A stretch of 31,555 bases of DNA. Source: a virus. The stretch is taken from positions 1-31,555 of the IMG/VR virus record IMGVR_UViG_3300035701_000176. The stretch is one strand, 5' to 3'. Shown here in pieces: positions 1 through 7,602 of the stretch. The notes below the pieces were generated by a model. It saw only the letters and a list, made by a program, of their open reading frames with translations. It was not told the origin of the DNA and made no database searches. A program made the position numbers and the translations under genes. Numbering within the stretch: position 1 is the first letter of the stretch; the number at the start of each line of letters is the position of its first letter.

Positions 1-127
1 GAAATAGGAGAAGGGAAAAGATTTGTAGGAAGAGAACGGAGTCCGCGAGCTCGTAGCGCGCGCTACTGTGAAAACAGAGTTATGCTTCTTGCAACGTTAC
101 CGTGAAATACCTGATGTTTTTGCCGGC
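1..127. repeat. Terminal direct repeat, left copy (circular contig overlap)
   Basis: Bases 1-127 are identical to 31429-31555. A perfect overlap of exactly 127 bases is what an assembler using a 127-base word leaves on a circular or circularly permuted molecule, so the unique genome is about 31,428 bp. A true virion terminal repeat is possible but less likely at this length. The repeat holds the end of the gene at 80-436 and the GC palindrome at 53-66. Confidence 0.95.
53..66. promoter_or_regulatory. 14-bp perfect GC palindrome (site A)
   Basis: GTAGCGCGCGCTAC is a perfect inverted repeat lying just after the stop of the gene at 80-436 and upstream of the minus-strand membrane protein gene at 30990-31382 (same site at 31481-31494). 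The core recurs between genes at 30566-30578 and 13088-13100. It could be an operator, a recombination site or a Z-DNA-prone alternating Pu/Py tract. Function is inference; the recurrence is seen directly. Confidence 0.6.
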
Positions 128-436
128 GAGATCTGCAATTTGAATCGCCATGTCGAGAATATACACGGATGTGTTGATTACGCGCACTTCATCCGTGACA
201 GTGAAGGTGACGGTTGTTCCGGCTTCGCCTGTATCCTGAAAGCTTTTGGCTTGGCTGCTGGCCCATGCAACAGCACTTTCCACGCATTCCAGAGTCCAGG
301 TTCGTATGACGCCGAGGACTTTTACTTTGCGTTTGTAAGCGCTGTTTTCCCAGTCGTCGCTTTGGCCGTTGACAACTTCAAAGCCTTCACTCAGCCTTTT
401 AGTATCTAATGTTTTTCCGTCAAGCGTAACAGTCAT
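80..436 (-). CDS. Small virion-module protein, unknown function (118 aa)
   Basis: Not recognised as a named family. It is the last gene of the tail module, 18 bases after the spike gene, with a GAGG ribosome site about 8 bases before the ATG at 436. The sequence looks beta-rich, with a central RTWTLECVESAVAWA segment and no membrane segment or signal peptide. Its position suggests a tail-tip accessory or late protein; that is inference from context. After its stop (80-82) comes the regulatory-looking region with the GTAGCGCGCGCTAC palindrome and a long inverted repeat, so it probably ends the late transcript. Confidence 0.75.
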   Translation of the reverse strand: MTVTLDGKTLDTKRLSEGFEVVNGQSDDWENSAYKRKVKVLGVIRTWTLECVESAVAWASSQAKSFQDTGEAGTTVTFTVTDEVRVINTSVYILDMAIQIADLAGKNIRYFTVTLQEA

Positions 437-454
437 GATATTGCCTCTTTACCT

Positions 455-2107
455 TTAAGTCGCTATTAATCCATGGGCGCGCAACGCCGCAAGAATAGAG
501 TTTATCTTCGTTCTCGCATCCGGGTCTTCTGCCGCGCCTGAAATGGATACATCAGCTATGGCGGATTGCCTTTGACCCACAACTTGCTGACCTCCTTTCT
601 GATAAACACCACCTATATTGATAACACCATCACTCCACACTGTACTAGCAAGTATATCCATGACATTGAGCCTTGACCATCTTAACGCTCCATTACCAAG
701 CGCATAAGTATTGTCTGTCGCAGGGTCAACGTCACATTCAAATGTGTTCATTCGTTTGATGTTTCCCCATAAATATAAATTTGCGAACCGTCTAGAATTT
801 GAGCCCAGTGAAAAAGCGGCATCATAAAAGGGTAAAAAGTCGGTTCCCATGCCCGGAAACTTGTGGAATTGAGGTAGATAACATGAGAGATGATATATTA
901 AACTTTCAGTGTTACCGCTATATTCCGTCACCCAAGCGGGAATACCTAGATTGTTTCTGTGAAGCAGAATGTTTCGGTTGACACTATCTGCGGGTGTACT
1001 GACAAATGTGCATCCAATTGTAGGTGGACTTGCGTTATTTTCTTTTATTTCCACGCCGTCAGCGTTTTCAACATAAATTATGTTGATGTTATGGTCTGTT
1101 GCAAGAAAGTTTCTCTCAATAACTGTACAAGCAACTATTGCGTCTGCTCCATGTAGTTGAATCAAATATCCTGTGTTGGCTTCAAAATAACTATCTTGAA
1201 TCGTTAGATTGCGTGCGCCATCAACAAGAACGCCTATGGCAGAATCATGAATATCACAGTTGTCAATAAGCACTTTTTCAGGGTTGTCTCGTATCCAAAT
1301 GGCTTGCGCAGTTCCTTGGAACCAACATTGATATGCGGTGAGTAAGTCTCCTAAACTTCCTATGAATGGACCTGATAGGGTTTTTCTCAGCAAAAGCCCT
1401 GTTGCCCCCGCTCCTGTTGGAACCTCCACTCTACTAATCCAACTTCCCCAAGAACCTTCAGAAAAAACAGCAGCAACTGCATGATTCGTGATTTTCATAT
1501 CATGAACCGCACATAAGTGAGCGTTTATGAGATGAACTCCATAGGTCCCGCCTAAGACATCTCTTGTAACTAGCGCTCCATTACCCTCAATTTTTGAGCG
1601 CGTGATTTCGTTATTATGAGCGACATCTCCAAGTTGAATGCCCGCAAACGAACCGGTATTTATCAATCTTGCTCCCGCACTCAATTGTAAAGCAATGTTA
1701 CACTTATTCACCGAAAGTGCTTGTGAAACATTGAAGTCCCCGTCAGAAACCCATACGATTCCTCCGGGATTAACAAGGTCTATGCAAGCATTAAGGTGAT
1801 TAACTAGCCATGGGTGCGCCTTGAAACTTTCTTTTGGCTTATTCAGAATCTTCCGTAATTTCAAATATCCGTAATATCCTCTAGAAAGCAATTTGTCCAA
1901 AGAGGAGTTTGGCTTAGGTATAGAAATCTTTTCTATTGCACGTTGAATGTCCCACGCGTCCGCGTCTCTCGCAGGATAAACCTCAATTTTTTGATCTATA
2001 CCCAAATCTTTACGACTGTATATGGATTGATCTCGTGCATGATGGCGCATATGCTTCCGTAAGGCTTGAACAATCTCTTCATTCAATTTTTCATCGTTTT
2101 CACTCAA
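455..2107 (-). CDS. Tail spike / fibre with right-handed beta-helix (550 aa)
   Basis: Likely receptor-binding spike. Residues about 110-390 show the short repeating strands of a parallel beta-helix (pectate-lyase-like), with rungs such as VLIDNCDIHDSAIGVLVDGA and LTIQDSYFEANTGYLIQLHG. Residues about 425-490 carry two LGS..RRFANLYLWGNI / LGNGALRWSRLNVMDI units typical of phage fibre stalks. The C-terminus (DPDARTKINSILAALRAHGLIA) resembles the short helical trimerisation tail common on phage fibres. The N-terminus is helical and charged, suited to docking on the tail tip. The start is TTG at 2107 with GGTGA upstream. It lies next to the distal tail genes, as expected of a spike. No catalytic residues can be assigned, so enzymatic activity on host glycans is only possible. 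Confidence 0.8.
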   Translation of the reverse strand: MSENDEKLNEEIVQALRKHMRHHARDQSIYSRKDLGIDQKIEVYPARDADAWDIQRAIEKISIPKPNSSLDKLLSRGYYGYLKLRKILNKPKESFKAHPWLVNHLNACIDLVNPGGIVWVSDGDFNVSQALSVNKCNIALQLSAGARLINTGSFAGIQLGDVAHNNEITRSKIEGNGALVTRDVLGGTYGVHLINAHLCAVHDMKITNHAVAAVFSEGSWGSWISRVEVPTGAGATGLLLRKTLSGPFIGSLGDLLTAYQCWFQGTAQAIWIRDNPEKVLIDNCDIHDSAIGVLVDGARNLTIQDSYFEANTGYLIQLHGADAIVACTVIERNFLATDHNINIIYVENADGVEIKENNASPPTIGCTFVSTPADSVNRNILLHRNNLGIPAWVTEYSGNTESLIYHLSCYLPQFHKFPGMGTDFLPFYDAAFSLGSNSRRFANLYLWGNIKRMNTFECDVDPATDNTYALGNGALRWSRLNVMDILASTVWSDGVINIGGVYQKGGQQVVGQRQSAIADVSISGAAEDPDARTKINSILAALRAHGLIAT

Positions 2108-2109
2108 GA

Positions 2110-2340
2110 TTATTCACCCGCCGCATCTAGAGCGCTCTGTATGAGTGTGAACATATCAAGACTAGGACCAAAGTCTGGCATTCCTGTTTTGCCGTTAATT
2201 GCCACAAGCGCATCACTTCTGGAATATGGATCGTTAGTTATTATGTATGTCACAGATTTTTGTGGAGATGTATATTTCTTAATCACATCCCACATTGCTG
2301 GGTCTATTAGTGGCGGTGGCACGTTGACATAACGATTCAT
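2110..2340 (-). CDS. Small tail-module protein, unknown (76 aa)
   Basis: Not recognised. It starts with an ATG that overlaps the stop of the distal tail gene (ATGA) and ends 2 bases before the TTG of the spike gene, so it is embedded in a translationally coupled run. The protein begins MNRYVNVPPPLIDP and has no membrane segment or Cys motif. Such small proteins between the distal tail protein and the spike often act as connectors or chaperones for the spike, but nothing here proves that. Confidence 0.7.
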   Translation of the reverse strand: MNRYVNVPPPLIDPAMWDVIKKYTSPQKSVTYIITNDPYSRSDALVAINGKTGMPDFGPSLDMFTLIQSALDAAGE

Positions 2341-3386
2341 GCAATGTCAACTCCTATGTTTTCTATGCAACCGCCTAATCCGTCAACTATGAATGAGATA
2401 TACGCAACATTTACGCTGGCGAAACTATAACTAAAAGACAATATGCCAATCTCTGTGGTGCCTTGAGCGTAGAAATCACCGATTCCAAAACTTACACCCT
2501 TTGGCATTCCAATATACGCGTCTTTCGTTGAATCATAGAATAATGAGCCAAGATTTGCGTATAAAGTGCTTAATTGAGGAGAATCAATATTGATAGGAGA
2601 ATGCCCGTTTCTCAATGCGGTCGTTAAAATCCACGGGCAAGCGACAACACTTGCATAAGCCGAAGCCGAAGTTAGATTAATCGTTATCGTATGACTTACG
2701 CCTACGGTGAGGGGAACAAATAGTTTATAACAATATATCCCAAACGCGTCAGTTCCACCGTTTTCGTCTGGTGCGGCTATTGTCACGCCATCTACCTGCA
2801 CCGATAATCCTGAACCCCACGCCTTATCAGACGTTATCGTTAAAGCGTAAACCGCTTGTTTAAGCGGGCCGAGGGGAGTAACTCTCGCGTTTACTGTGAG
2901 AGAAATATCTGTTGAGGCTGCTGTATAATGTTGAAATGCGGAAGTTGCTAGGTCGTTGAAACTCGTGATGCCTATAGAAAAACCATATTGATGAATAGAT
3001 AATATTTCTCCCACGACCGCGAGGGTTGCGAAGTTATCTGTAGCTCCATAAAGAGAGACATCATATGTGCCTGCATTAAGCCAAACAATACATCCTAAGG
3101 AGTCTTTTTTCCATCCGGTTTGACCAAGAACTGAAATGTGTTTTGCCGCTATTGCGTTCCCACCTACTTTGAGCACGAAATAAGCCTCTCCCGTAGGATT
3201 TGGGTCAGCAATCGTGGTGCATTCTATTCCTGCCGAGAAATAAACAAGTCTGCCACCTGAGGGAACCACAATGTTTCCATAATCATGAATAAGAAAGAGT
3301 GTGCCACTATTCGTGGAATACACTTCCTTGTTTGTAAGCAGATTTTGCTCACTAGTTAAGATTCTTTCCTGTTCAGCTAATAACAT
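2337..3386 (-). CDS. Distal tail / baseplate-like virion protein (349 aa)
   Basis: It follows the tape measure gene by about 20 bases, the usual place for a distal tail or baseplate hub protein. It is beta-rich throughout with no signal peptide. Residues about 45-135 and 155-260 look like two sandwich-like domains (LVYFSAGIECTT..., ALTITSDKAWGSGLSVQVDG...), which would fit receptor-binding or carbohydrate-binding modules. The N-terminal 20 residues are helical and charged. No family could be assigned by eye, so the role rests on synteny. Confidence 0.65.
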   Translation of the reverse strand: MLLAEQERILTSEQNLLTNKEVYSTNSGTLFLIHDYGNIVVPSGGRLVYFSAGIECTTIADPNPTGEAYFVLKVGGNAIAAKHISVLGQTGWKKDSLGCIVWLNAGTYDVSLYGATDNFATLAVVGEILSIHQYGFSIGITSFNDLATSAFQHYTAASTDISLTVNARVTPLGPLKQAVYALTITSDKAWGSGLSVQVDGVTIAAPDENGGTDAFGIYCYKLFVPLTVGVSHTITINLTSASAYASVVACPWILTTALRNGHSPINIDSPQLSTLYANLGSLFYDSTKDAYIGMPKGVSFGIGDFYAQGTTEIGILSFSYSFASVNVAYISFIVDGLGGCIENIGVDIA

Positions 3387-3406
3387 GTTTTACTTCTCTT
3401 TTTTGT

Positions 3407-4465
3407 TCATGTTGTGAACCTGATTCTCTTTCTGAGAGGATTATTCATGCTCGTTGGAGTTAATATCACATTTTGAAGGTTTTGTCGGATCAACTTTACG
3501 GCGAGTTTCGCGGTTGCCATATCTGCATTTCCCTCCACATTTACGAGCGGAGAGTTTATGTTTATCGTCACTGAGGGCGTCATGTGACCCAGGGGAATAA
3601 CGGCTTCAGGACCCGCTTCACCGATCAAAGCAAGCGTGGGTCTTGTCACAATGCCGCCCTGCGCCATGCCGATCATCGCCTTAATACCCGCGATACCCGC
3701 TCCAACCGCCGCCAAGATTATTGGCACGGCAATACCCAAAGTTACTGTTCCTTGAAACGCCATCCACGCCACTGTCGCAATCACTATGGCTGCAGCCGCC
3801 GCCATTATTGGCGCTACAATCCCACGGATACTTGCAGGCAACGCGTCTAAGACAGTGTTAAAAATTATAAACGCTCCGACAAGTGCCGCAACACCCACCA
3901 ACGCTGTCGATGCGCTTATACCCACACCAGATATTCTCTCAGAAACTTTATGAATCATAGAGGGTAAGTCTCCCCATATTTTGCCTAGACTAGTCAGCAT
4001 CCTAATCATTGAGGGAATAACCGTGACTACCGCGCTCATCATTGCTTGATTTACATTGCCCTGTGCGAGCTCGGCTCTTGAACATGCAACCTCATATCGT
4101 TCCTGCGCCAGTTTCAAATCGCCAGAGGCTAAAGTTGCCTCTTGACTGTCAACGCCGAACTTTTCGACTGTAGCATTATATTTTCTCTGGGCATCTTCAA
4201 CAGCGTTTGCACTTGTTTTAACCATGAGATTGGCTCTGTCAAGGGCTACTTGAACCGTTTGGATTCTGTCAACGGCGCCATAAAGGGCTAAACCACTTGT
4301 GGCAACGTTATTAAATGCGAGGGCGACTTCTTTGCTACTTTTCTCCACTTTATTGTTGGCATCTTTCATTTTGCCGAGGCTGCTGTCAGCGGTCGCGGCA
4401 ACGCCTTTGATCGTGTCACTTGCCTTATCAACGGCTTTAAGAAGGATAGTGATGTCGGTGCTCAA
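3407..4465 (-). CDS. Tape measure protein, short (352 aa)
   Basis: Sets tail length and occupies the tail lumen. The N-terminal half is an alpha-helical coiled coil (about 1-145). The middle (about 185-270) has hydrophobic Ala/Ile/Val/Gly-rich segments. The C-terminal part carries the tape measure hallmark GGIVTRPTLALIGEAGPEAVIPL. At 352 residues it is short for the family; at about 0.15 nm per residue it would predict a tail near 50 nm. The TTG start at 4465 lies 1 base after the stop of the frameshifted chaperone product, with an AGGAAA ribosome site upstream, so reinitiation is likely. Order chaperone then tape measure is conserved in siphoviruses. Confidence 0.9.
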   Translation of the reverse strand: MSTDITILLKAVDKASDTIKGVAATADSSLGKMKDANNKVEKSSKEVALAFNNVATSGLALYGAVDRIQTVQVALDRANLMVKTSANAVEDAQRKYNATVEKFGVDSQEATLASGDLKLAQERYEVACSRAELAQGNVNQAMMSAVVTVIPSMIRMLTSLGKIWGDLPSMIHKVSERISGVGISASTALVGVAALVGAFIIFNTVLDALPASIRGIVAPIMAAAAAIVIATVAWMAFQGTVTLGIAVPIILAAVGAGIAGIKAMIGMAQGGIVTRPTLALIGEAGPEAVIPLGHMTPSVTININSPLVNVEGNADMATAKLAVKLIRQNLQNVILTPTSMNNPLRKRIRFTT

Positions 4466-4466
4466 T

Positions 4467-5008
4467 TCAACGTTTCCTGCTTATTTGCTTGTACCACCAG
4501 TTTGCCCAAGAAACTAGAAACTGAAGTTGAAAAGGAGTCAATGATTCAATGTAGTCTAGGGTGTAGCCGTATTCGTGTGCTATTAAGCCGAGGATTTGGG
4601 CGTCTTGGTTTTGGTTGATCCAGGCGTCGATGTCTGAGGGAGATGGAAAAAATTTGCGGGGCTCGCAATCAATTCACAGAGGCGTGTGAGTTCTTCAGCT
4701 GGAAAATCATCCAGATCCTTTTCGCTCTTCAACTCGGGATATGCCTTATGCAAGAGCAGAAAGATCATTTTGCGCGTGCGCTCCCATTCATCGCTGATTT
4801 TATTGAGTTCCCAGAGGTCTTTCGCTGGCAATGTCGTGTATTTTACCTCTCCCAGAAGGGGGTCCTTAATAGTCTTGATTTCCCTTGCCTTTTCCAGGAT
4901 CTGTCTTGGATCGAATTTTTTGGCTATTTCTCGCTCCGCTGCCTCTTCCTTCTCGAACAGTTCACGGCCTACTTCTGCAGGGCTCTTCTTTGAGGCTTTT
5001 GTCGACAA
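4467..5008 (-). CDS. Tail assembly chaperone, -1 frameshift fusion (about 180 aa, gpGT-like)
   Basis: Reading minus strand in frame 0 through A AAT TTT TTC and slipping back one base gives 59 further codons after Phe121, ending at TGA 4467-4469. The shifted segment begins PSPSDIDAWINQNQDAQI, contains GYTLDYIESLTPFQLQFL and ends NWWYKQISRKR. It is protein-like and has no start codon of its own, and the pattern matches the tail assembly chaperone T-domain layout of siphoviruses. T TTT TTC is a canonical X XXY YYZ slip site. The fused stop falls 1 base before the tape measure TTG, giving tight coupling. The frame and the site are seen directly; the frequency of shifting is unknown. Confidence 0.82.
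4583..5008 (-). CDS. Tail assembly chaperone, unshifted product (141 aa, gpG-like)
   Basis: A charged, helical protein between the tail tube and tape measure genes, the position of the lambda gpG-type tail assembly chaperone. It starts at TTG 5008 with a weak ribosome site. Near its end it carries the slippery heptamer TTTTTTC (4646-4652), and a second reading frame continues far beyond its own stop. In this frame the product ends in a low-complexity Thr/Lys/Pro tail (STPGSTKTKTPKSSA), as expected when that sequence is mainly there to be read in the other frame. It probably coats the tape measure during tail assembly. Confidence 0.85.
   Translation of the reverse strand: MSTKASKKSPAEVGRELFEKEEAAEREIAKKFDPRQILEKAREIKTIKDPLLGEVKYTTLPAKDLWELNKISDEWERTRKMIFLLLHKAYPELKSEKDLDDFPAEELTRLCELIASPANFFHLPQTSTPGSTKTKTPKSSA
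4646..4652 (-). other. Programmed -1 ribosomal frameshift site
   Basis: The heptamer T TTT TTC on the minus strand, in the zero frame of the tail chaperone gene (codons 119-121: AAT TTT TTC). Slippage joins that frame to the 59-codon T-domain frame ending at 4467. The canonical slip pattern and the conserved gene position support it. No strong downstream hairpin was identified by eye. Confidence 0.8.
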
Positions 5009-5022
5009 CCTTTTCAGGGCCC

Positions 5023-5424
5023 CTAGCTGTATGTTCCGAGGTCTAGACTTGCAGCTTCGCCAGATCCGTCTTCAATGACTATTCCTGCTTGCTCGTCGCG
5101 GAATCCATGATGAAAGATTATGGCGTTGCTCAACGTGTATTTTGGTTGTCCAGCTGGAGTGCAGTTTGCAGGACCCAACAGAATCGTTACTTTCTCTCCT
5201 GCCAAAACCATAGCCGCATATGTCGTGTCAATGAACATTTTTTGAAAACTGAACTTGAACGTTTTGTTGCCGCTTTCCAGGACCGCGGGGATGTCGCTTG
5301 TGAATTTGTAGTCTTTGATCACGTCAGCGTCAACATCGAAGGTTACGCCTTTTATGTAGCCAACTTCAGTTGCCTTTATGTTTATGCTTCCGTTTCTACC
5401 TATCGCCGGAGTTGTGTTAACCAT
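5023..5424 (-). CDS. Major tail tube protein (133 aa)
   Basis: Short beta-rich protein placed directly before the tail assembly chaperone, the conserved place of the major tail tube protein. It starts MVNTTPAIGRNGSINI and has alternating strands (EVGYIKGVTFDVDADVIKDYKF..., ALVLESGNKTFKFSFQKMF-like segment), as in the tail tube/Hcp-like fold. Length is typical for a small siphovirus tube subunit. An ATG at 5424 is preceded by GGTGA at about 9 bases. The gene overlaps the 3' end of the upstream gene by 25 bases. No tail sheath gene is present, so the tail is taken to be non-contractile. Confidence 0.78.
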   Translation of the reverse strand: MVNTTPAIGRNGSINIKATEVGYIKGVTFDVDADVIKDYKFTSDIPAVLESGNKTFKFSFQKMFIDTTYAAMVLAGEKVTILLGPANCTPAGQPKYTLSNAIIFHHGFRDEQAGIVIEDGSGEAASLDLGTYS

Positions 5425-5972
5425 TTTTCATATTCACCTTTTTTTTCTTGCTTTGCGGAGAACCGAGCAAAGTCGATTCTCATTCGCAACAAGTTACTAA
5501 GATGAGCAGTCAGCATCATGTCAAGAAACTCGCTTTTGTGAAGTTGAAAATGTGATTCGGGAATATGCTTGAATTCAAGTTCCCATTGACGGGAATATTC
5601 ACGTGTAAACTCGTCTCTCGAGAGACCTTTCAGGGCCCGTTCGTACTCTTGATGGACGGTTACGAAGGCAAGACCGATCCAGGCTCGGTAATACCTATCG
5701 TTTTCGCCCACGTATAGCAGGATCTTTCTGGTTGCTGAGAGGAACGTGAGGAAATTGCGGTCCTTGAGGCCATTTAAGGTTTGATGGGATACGTCGTCGA
5801 AGCGGCCGCCCCACACTTCTAGGCAATAAGCGTTAAACAAGTGTTGGAAGACGTGTTTGGCCATACGCGTCTGAGGATAACTAGCCGTGGGTTCGGGAAC
5901 AAGTTTGTCAATGACACGCATGCACAGATTGATCAGTCTCTTCAGCAGGTGCTCTTTCAATTCCTTATGCAC
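5400..5972 (-). CDS. Tail-module protein of unknown function (190 aa)
   Basis: Not recognised. It is an alpha-helical, soluble-looking protein rich in aromatic and charged residues, with no Cys motif or membrane segment. It lies between the tail terminator and the tail tube genes. Two GTG starts are possible, at 5981 and 5972; 5972 is preferred because AGGTG lies 6 bases upstream. A small non-virion gene in this place is unusual in the standard tail operon; it could be a tail assembly factor or an inserted accessory gene. Confidence 0.72.
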   Translation of the reverse strand: MHKELKEHLLKRLINLCMRVIDKLVPEPTASYPQTRMAKHVFQHLFNAYCLEVWGGRFDDVSHQTLNGLKDRNFLTFLSATRKILLYVGENDRYYRAWIGLAFVTVHQEYERALKGLSRDEFTREYSRQWELEFKHIPESHFQLHKSEFLDMMLTAHLSNLLRMRIDFARFSAKQEKKGEYEKWLTQLRR

Positions 5973-6004
5973 ATATGACACCTATGTACATATCACACAT
6001 ATCG
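5971..6004. repeat. Short CACATAT/CATAT repeats upstream of 5400-5972
   Basis: CACATAT occurs twice and CATAT a third time within 34 bases before and over the start of the gene at 5400-5972. The stretch is AT-rich between GC-richer genes and could contain a weak TATA element for an internal promoter. No spacing test is possible, so confidence is low. Confidence 0.3.
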
Positions 6005-6007
6005 CAC

Positions 6008-6433
6008 CTACGGCGTGAAGAAGAGTAAGGCTTCGAACCTGACTACGCCGCCATAATAGAGTTTGCCTTGCGTTCTGATTTCGCCGGGACTGAAGAAGAC
6101 TGGGTTCACATCTTTGACTGTTCCGTTCAAAGTGGAGTCGGCTATAATTGCGTCCATAACGTCGCCCATGGGAGAGATTATGTCAGCGAACCAGTCGGAG
6201 GGCTCGGTTTCACGAATCATCACTATCACCGAAAACGTAACGTGATTTTCAAGCATGGTCCCCAACGCGGCCAATGCGATGTCTGTGGGCTCCGGGTTGA
6301 TTGTGGCCATAGGCAACTCAGTGACTTTGAACTGTTCGCCGAGGACTACACGTTTGATTGAAGAGATCGCCTCGAGATCCACTTTGACCCGGTCAAAAAG
6401 GGCCTTGTAACTAGTATAGAATTTGTTTGTCAT
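6008..6433 (-). CDS. Tail terminator-like protein (141 aa)
   Basis: It follows the HK97 gp10-like gene and precedes the tube in the order connector - gp10 - terminator - tube that siphoviruses share. The protein has an N-terminal helix (YTSYKALFDRVKVDLEAI), a beta-strand region (ENHVTFSVIVMIRETEP), a helix and a last beta pair ending VRFEALLFFTP, which matches the alpha/beta plan of the tail terminator family (lambda gpU / HK97 gp10-neighbour). The role is to cap the tube and join it to the head. The ATG at 6433 overlaps the stop of the microgene before it. Confidence 0.7.
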   Translation of the reverse strand: MTNKFYTSYKALFDRVKVDLEAISSIKRVVLGEQFKVTELPMATINPEPTDIALAALGTMLENHVTFSVIVMIRETEPSDWFADIISPMGDVMDAIIADSTLNGTVKDVNPVFFSPGEIRTQGKLYYGGVVRFEALLFFTP

Positions 6434-6552
6434 GGTTTAATCTGCTCACAATATTCCCAGCATCCAACTTTATATTCACAGTTCTGGCATTTCTTGACAG
6501 CTGTGGAATCTTTGAAGTAACAAGGATGCCCAGCGAAATAGGATGTAGTCAT
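6430..6552 (-). CDS. Cys-rich microprotein, 40 aa, zinc-binding candidate
   Basis: Found by reading the gap between the gp10-like and tail terminator genes. It starts with an ATG that overlaps the previous stop (TAATG) and its TGA overlaps the next ATG (ATGA), so it exactly fills the gap in an open frame. The protein has C-x2-C-x5-C-x3-C near the end (CQNCEYKVGCWEYC) and one earlier Cys. The pattern resembles a zinc knuckle and matches motifs in other small proteins of this genome. Function is unknown; a virion or assembly role is possible from its position. Confidence 0.7.
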   Translation of the reverse strand: MTTSYFAGHPCYFKDSTAVKKCQNCEYKVGCWEYCEQIKP

Positions 6553-6983
6553 TATTTGATTTCGTCCTTGGCTATTTCATTCCACAACTCTGGAATCTTC
6601 TGCCGGGTTGCTTCGGCAGTTTCCCGTACGAACGGTTGCGCTCGCGTTCCCGGATGATGCACGAGGCGAGTGAAAACGATTTTGCCTTCAACCTCGAATC
6701 GGAGAACAGAGGCGTTGACCGGTCGAATCTCATGCGGCAACGTGCCATACTCCACGTATATTGCATAGGCCACTGTTGGCCCGATCCTTGCTTCGAGGCC
6801 TCTCACGTCTTTCCGGATACTTCCCAAGAGCCGCCCGCTTGTCACCGGTGCCTTGGCCGACATCAACGCATACGCGTATTCAGCAACCTTTTTCACGAGC
6901 CCTGGTAGAAGTTTGTCGTCAATTTGATTGGCCAGAAGTTTGATGTCTAGGCCGCGCTGTTGGATCTCGATTTGAATGCTCAT
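6552..6983 (-). CDS. HK97 gp10-like neck / tail completion protein (143 aa)
   Basis: Clear family match by eye: APVTSGRLLGSIRKDV, then YAIYVEYGTLPHEIRPVN, then LVHHPGTRAQPFVRETAEATR. The TGRL..SI, YA.YVE.GT.PH.I and HPGT.AQPF motifs mark the HK97 gp10-like family, which sits at the head-tail joint. The start is placed at ATG 6983, overlapping the stop of the connector gene (ATGA). The TTG at 6989 is also open but has no advantage. Confidence 0.92.
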   Translation of the reverse strand: MSIQIEIQQRGLDIKLLANQIDDKLLPGLVKKVAEYAYALMSAKAPVTSGRLLGSIRKDVRGLEARIGPTVAYAIYVEYGTLPHEIRPVNASVLRFEVEGKIVFTRLVHHPGTRAQPFVRETAEATRQKIPELWNEIAKDEIK

Positions 6984-7591
6984 CCACAAGCAACCATTTT
7001 GCGAATGAAAGGAGTAAGCATAACCTGTAATTCCTTGGTGAAGACGTCTGGAAAAATGACTTTCAAACTGAAATCGTCAATGCGGCTTACTGGATTGACT
7101 TTGCGCTGGAGGATCTCTTGGAGGCTGTTGGTGCAGATTTGAATGCACACGTGTTTGACGGCGGTGGGTACGGAGGCGTATCCTGCAGTGTAACTTACCC
7201 GCACGCTGACTTCAGGTATGGCGGGGATTTTGTTGACGAGCATAAGTTGTCCCGTGTCTAGGTTGAGGATGTAGTCGATGGATGAGATTGTTACCCAGTT
7301 TGGCGCGATTCCGTAGCCTTGATCGTTGTATTCTACTTTCGAGGGGGAGAGAACGGGGTAGTAGCGAAGGTCTATCCAAGGGTATTTGTAGTCGTAGAGT
7401 TGGCTTGTGAAGGCTTTTCCTGCTATATCAAAGAATCCTATGGGTGCTTGGCAATAGTTTTCTATGAGGCCCTGGGCCTGCAAGATTAAGCTGTCGAGGA
7501 AAGTGTCGAAAGCTGTCTCGGATGCGTATCCGAGGTCTTCATACGTGATTTTGTTGAAAGCTTTAATTTCATCCTTCGTGCAATATACCAT
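6980..7591 (-). CDS. Head-tail connector protein, gp6-like (203 aa)
   Basis: Head-tail adaptor that docks under the portal. It has the adaptor family layout: N-terminal helices (YEDLGYASETAFDTFLDSLILQAQGLIENYC, seen in shorter form as the IENYC helix), a beta middle, then YTAGYASVPTAVKHVC and C-terminal helices (NSLQEILQRK, FTKELQVMLTPFIRK). This is the HK97 gp6 / phage connector plan. ATG at 7591 has GAGG 7 bases upstream. It leads the neck-tail set that runs to the tube gene. Confidence 0.87.
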   Translation of the reverse strand: MVYCTKDEIKAFNKITYEDLGYASETAFDTFLDSLILQAQGLIENYCQAPIGFFDIAGKAFTSQLYDYKYPWIDLRYYPVLSPSKVEYNDQGYGIAPNWVTISSIDYILNLDTGQLMLVNKIPAIPEVSVRVSYTAGYASVPTAVKHVCIQICTNSLQEILQRKVNPVSRIDDFSLKVIFPDVFTKELQVMLTPFIRKMVACG

Positions 7592-7602
7592 TTAAAATCC
7601 TC

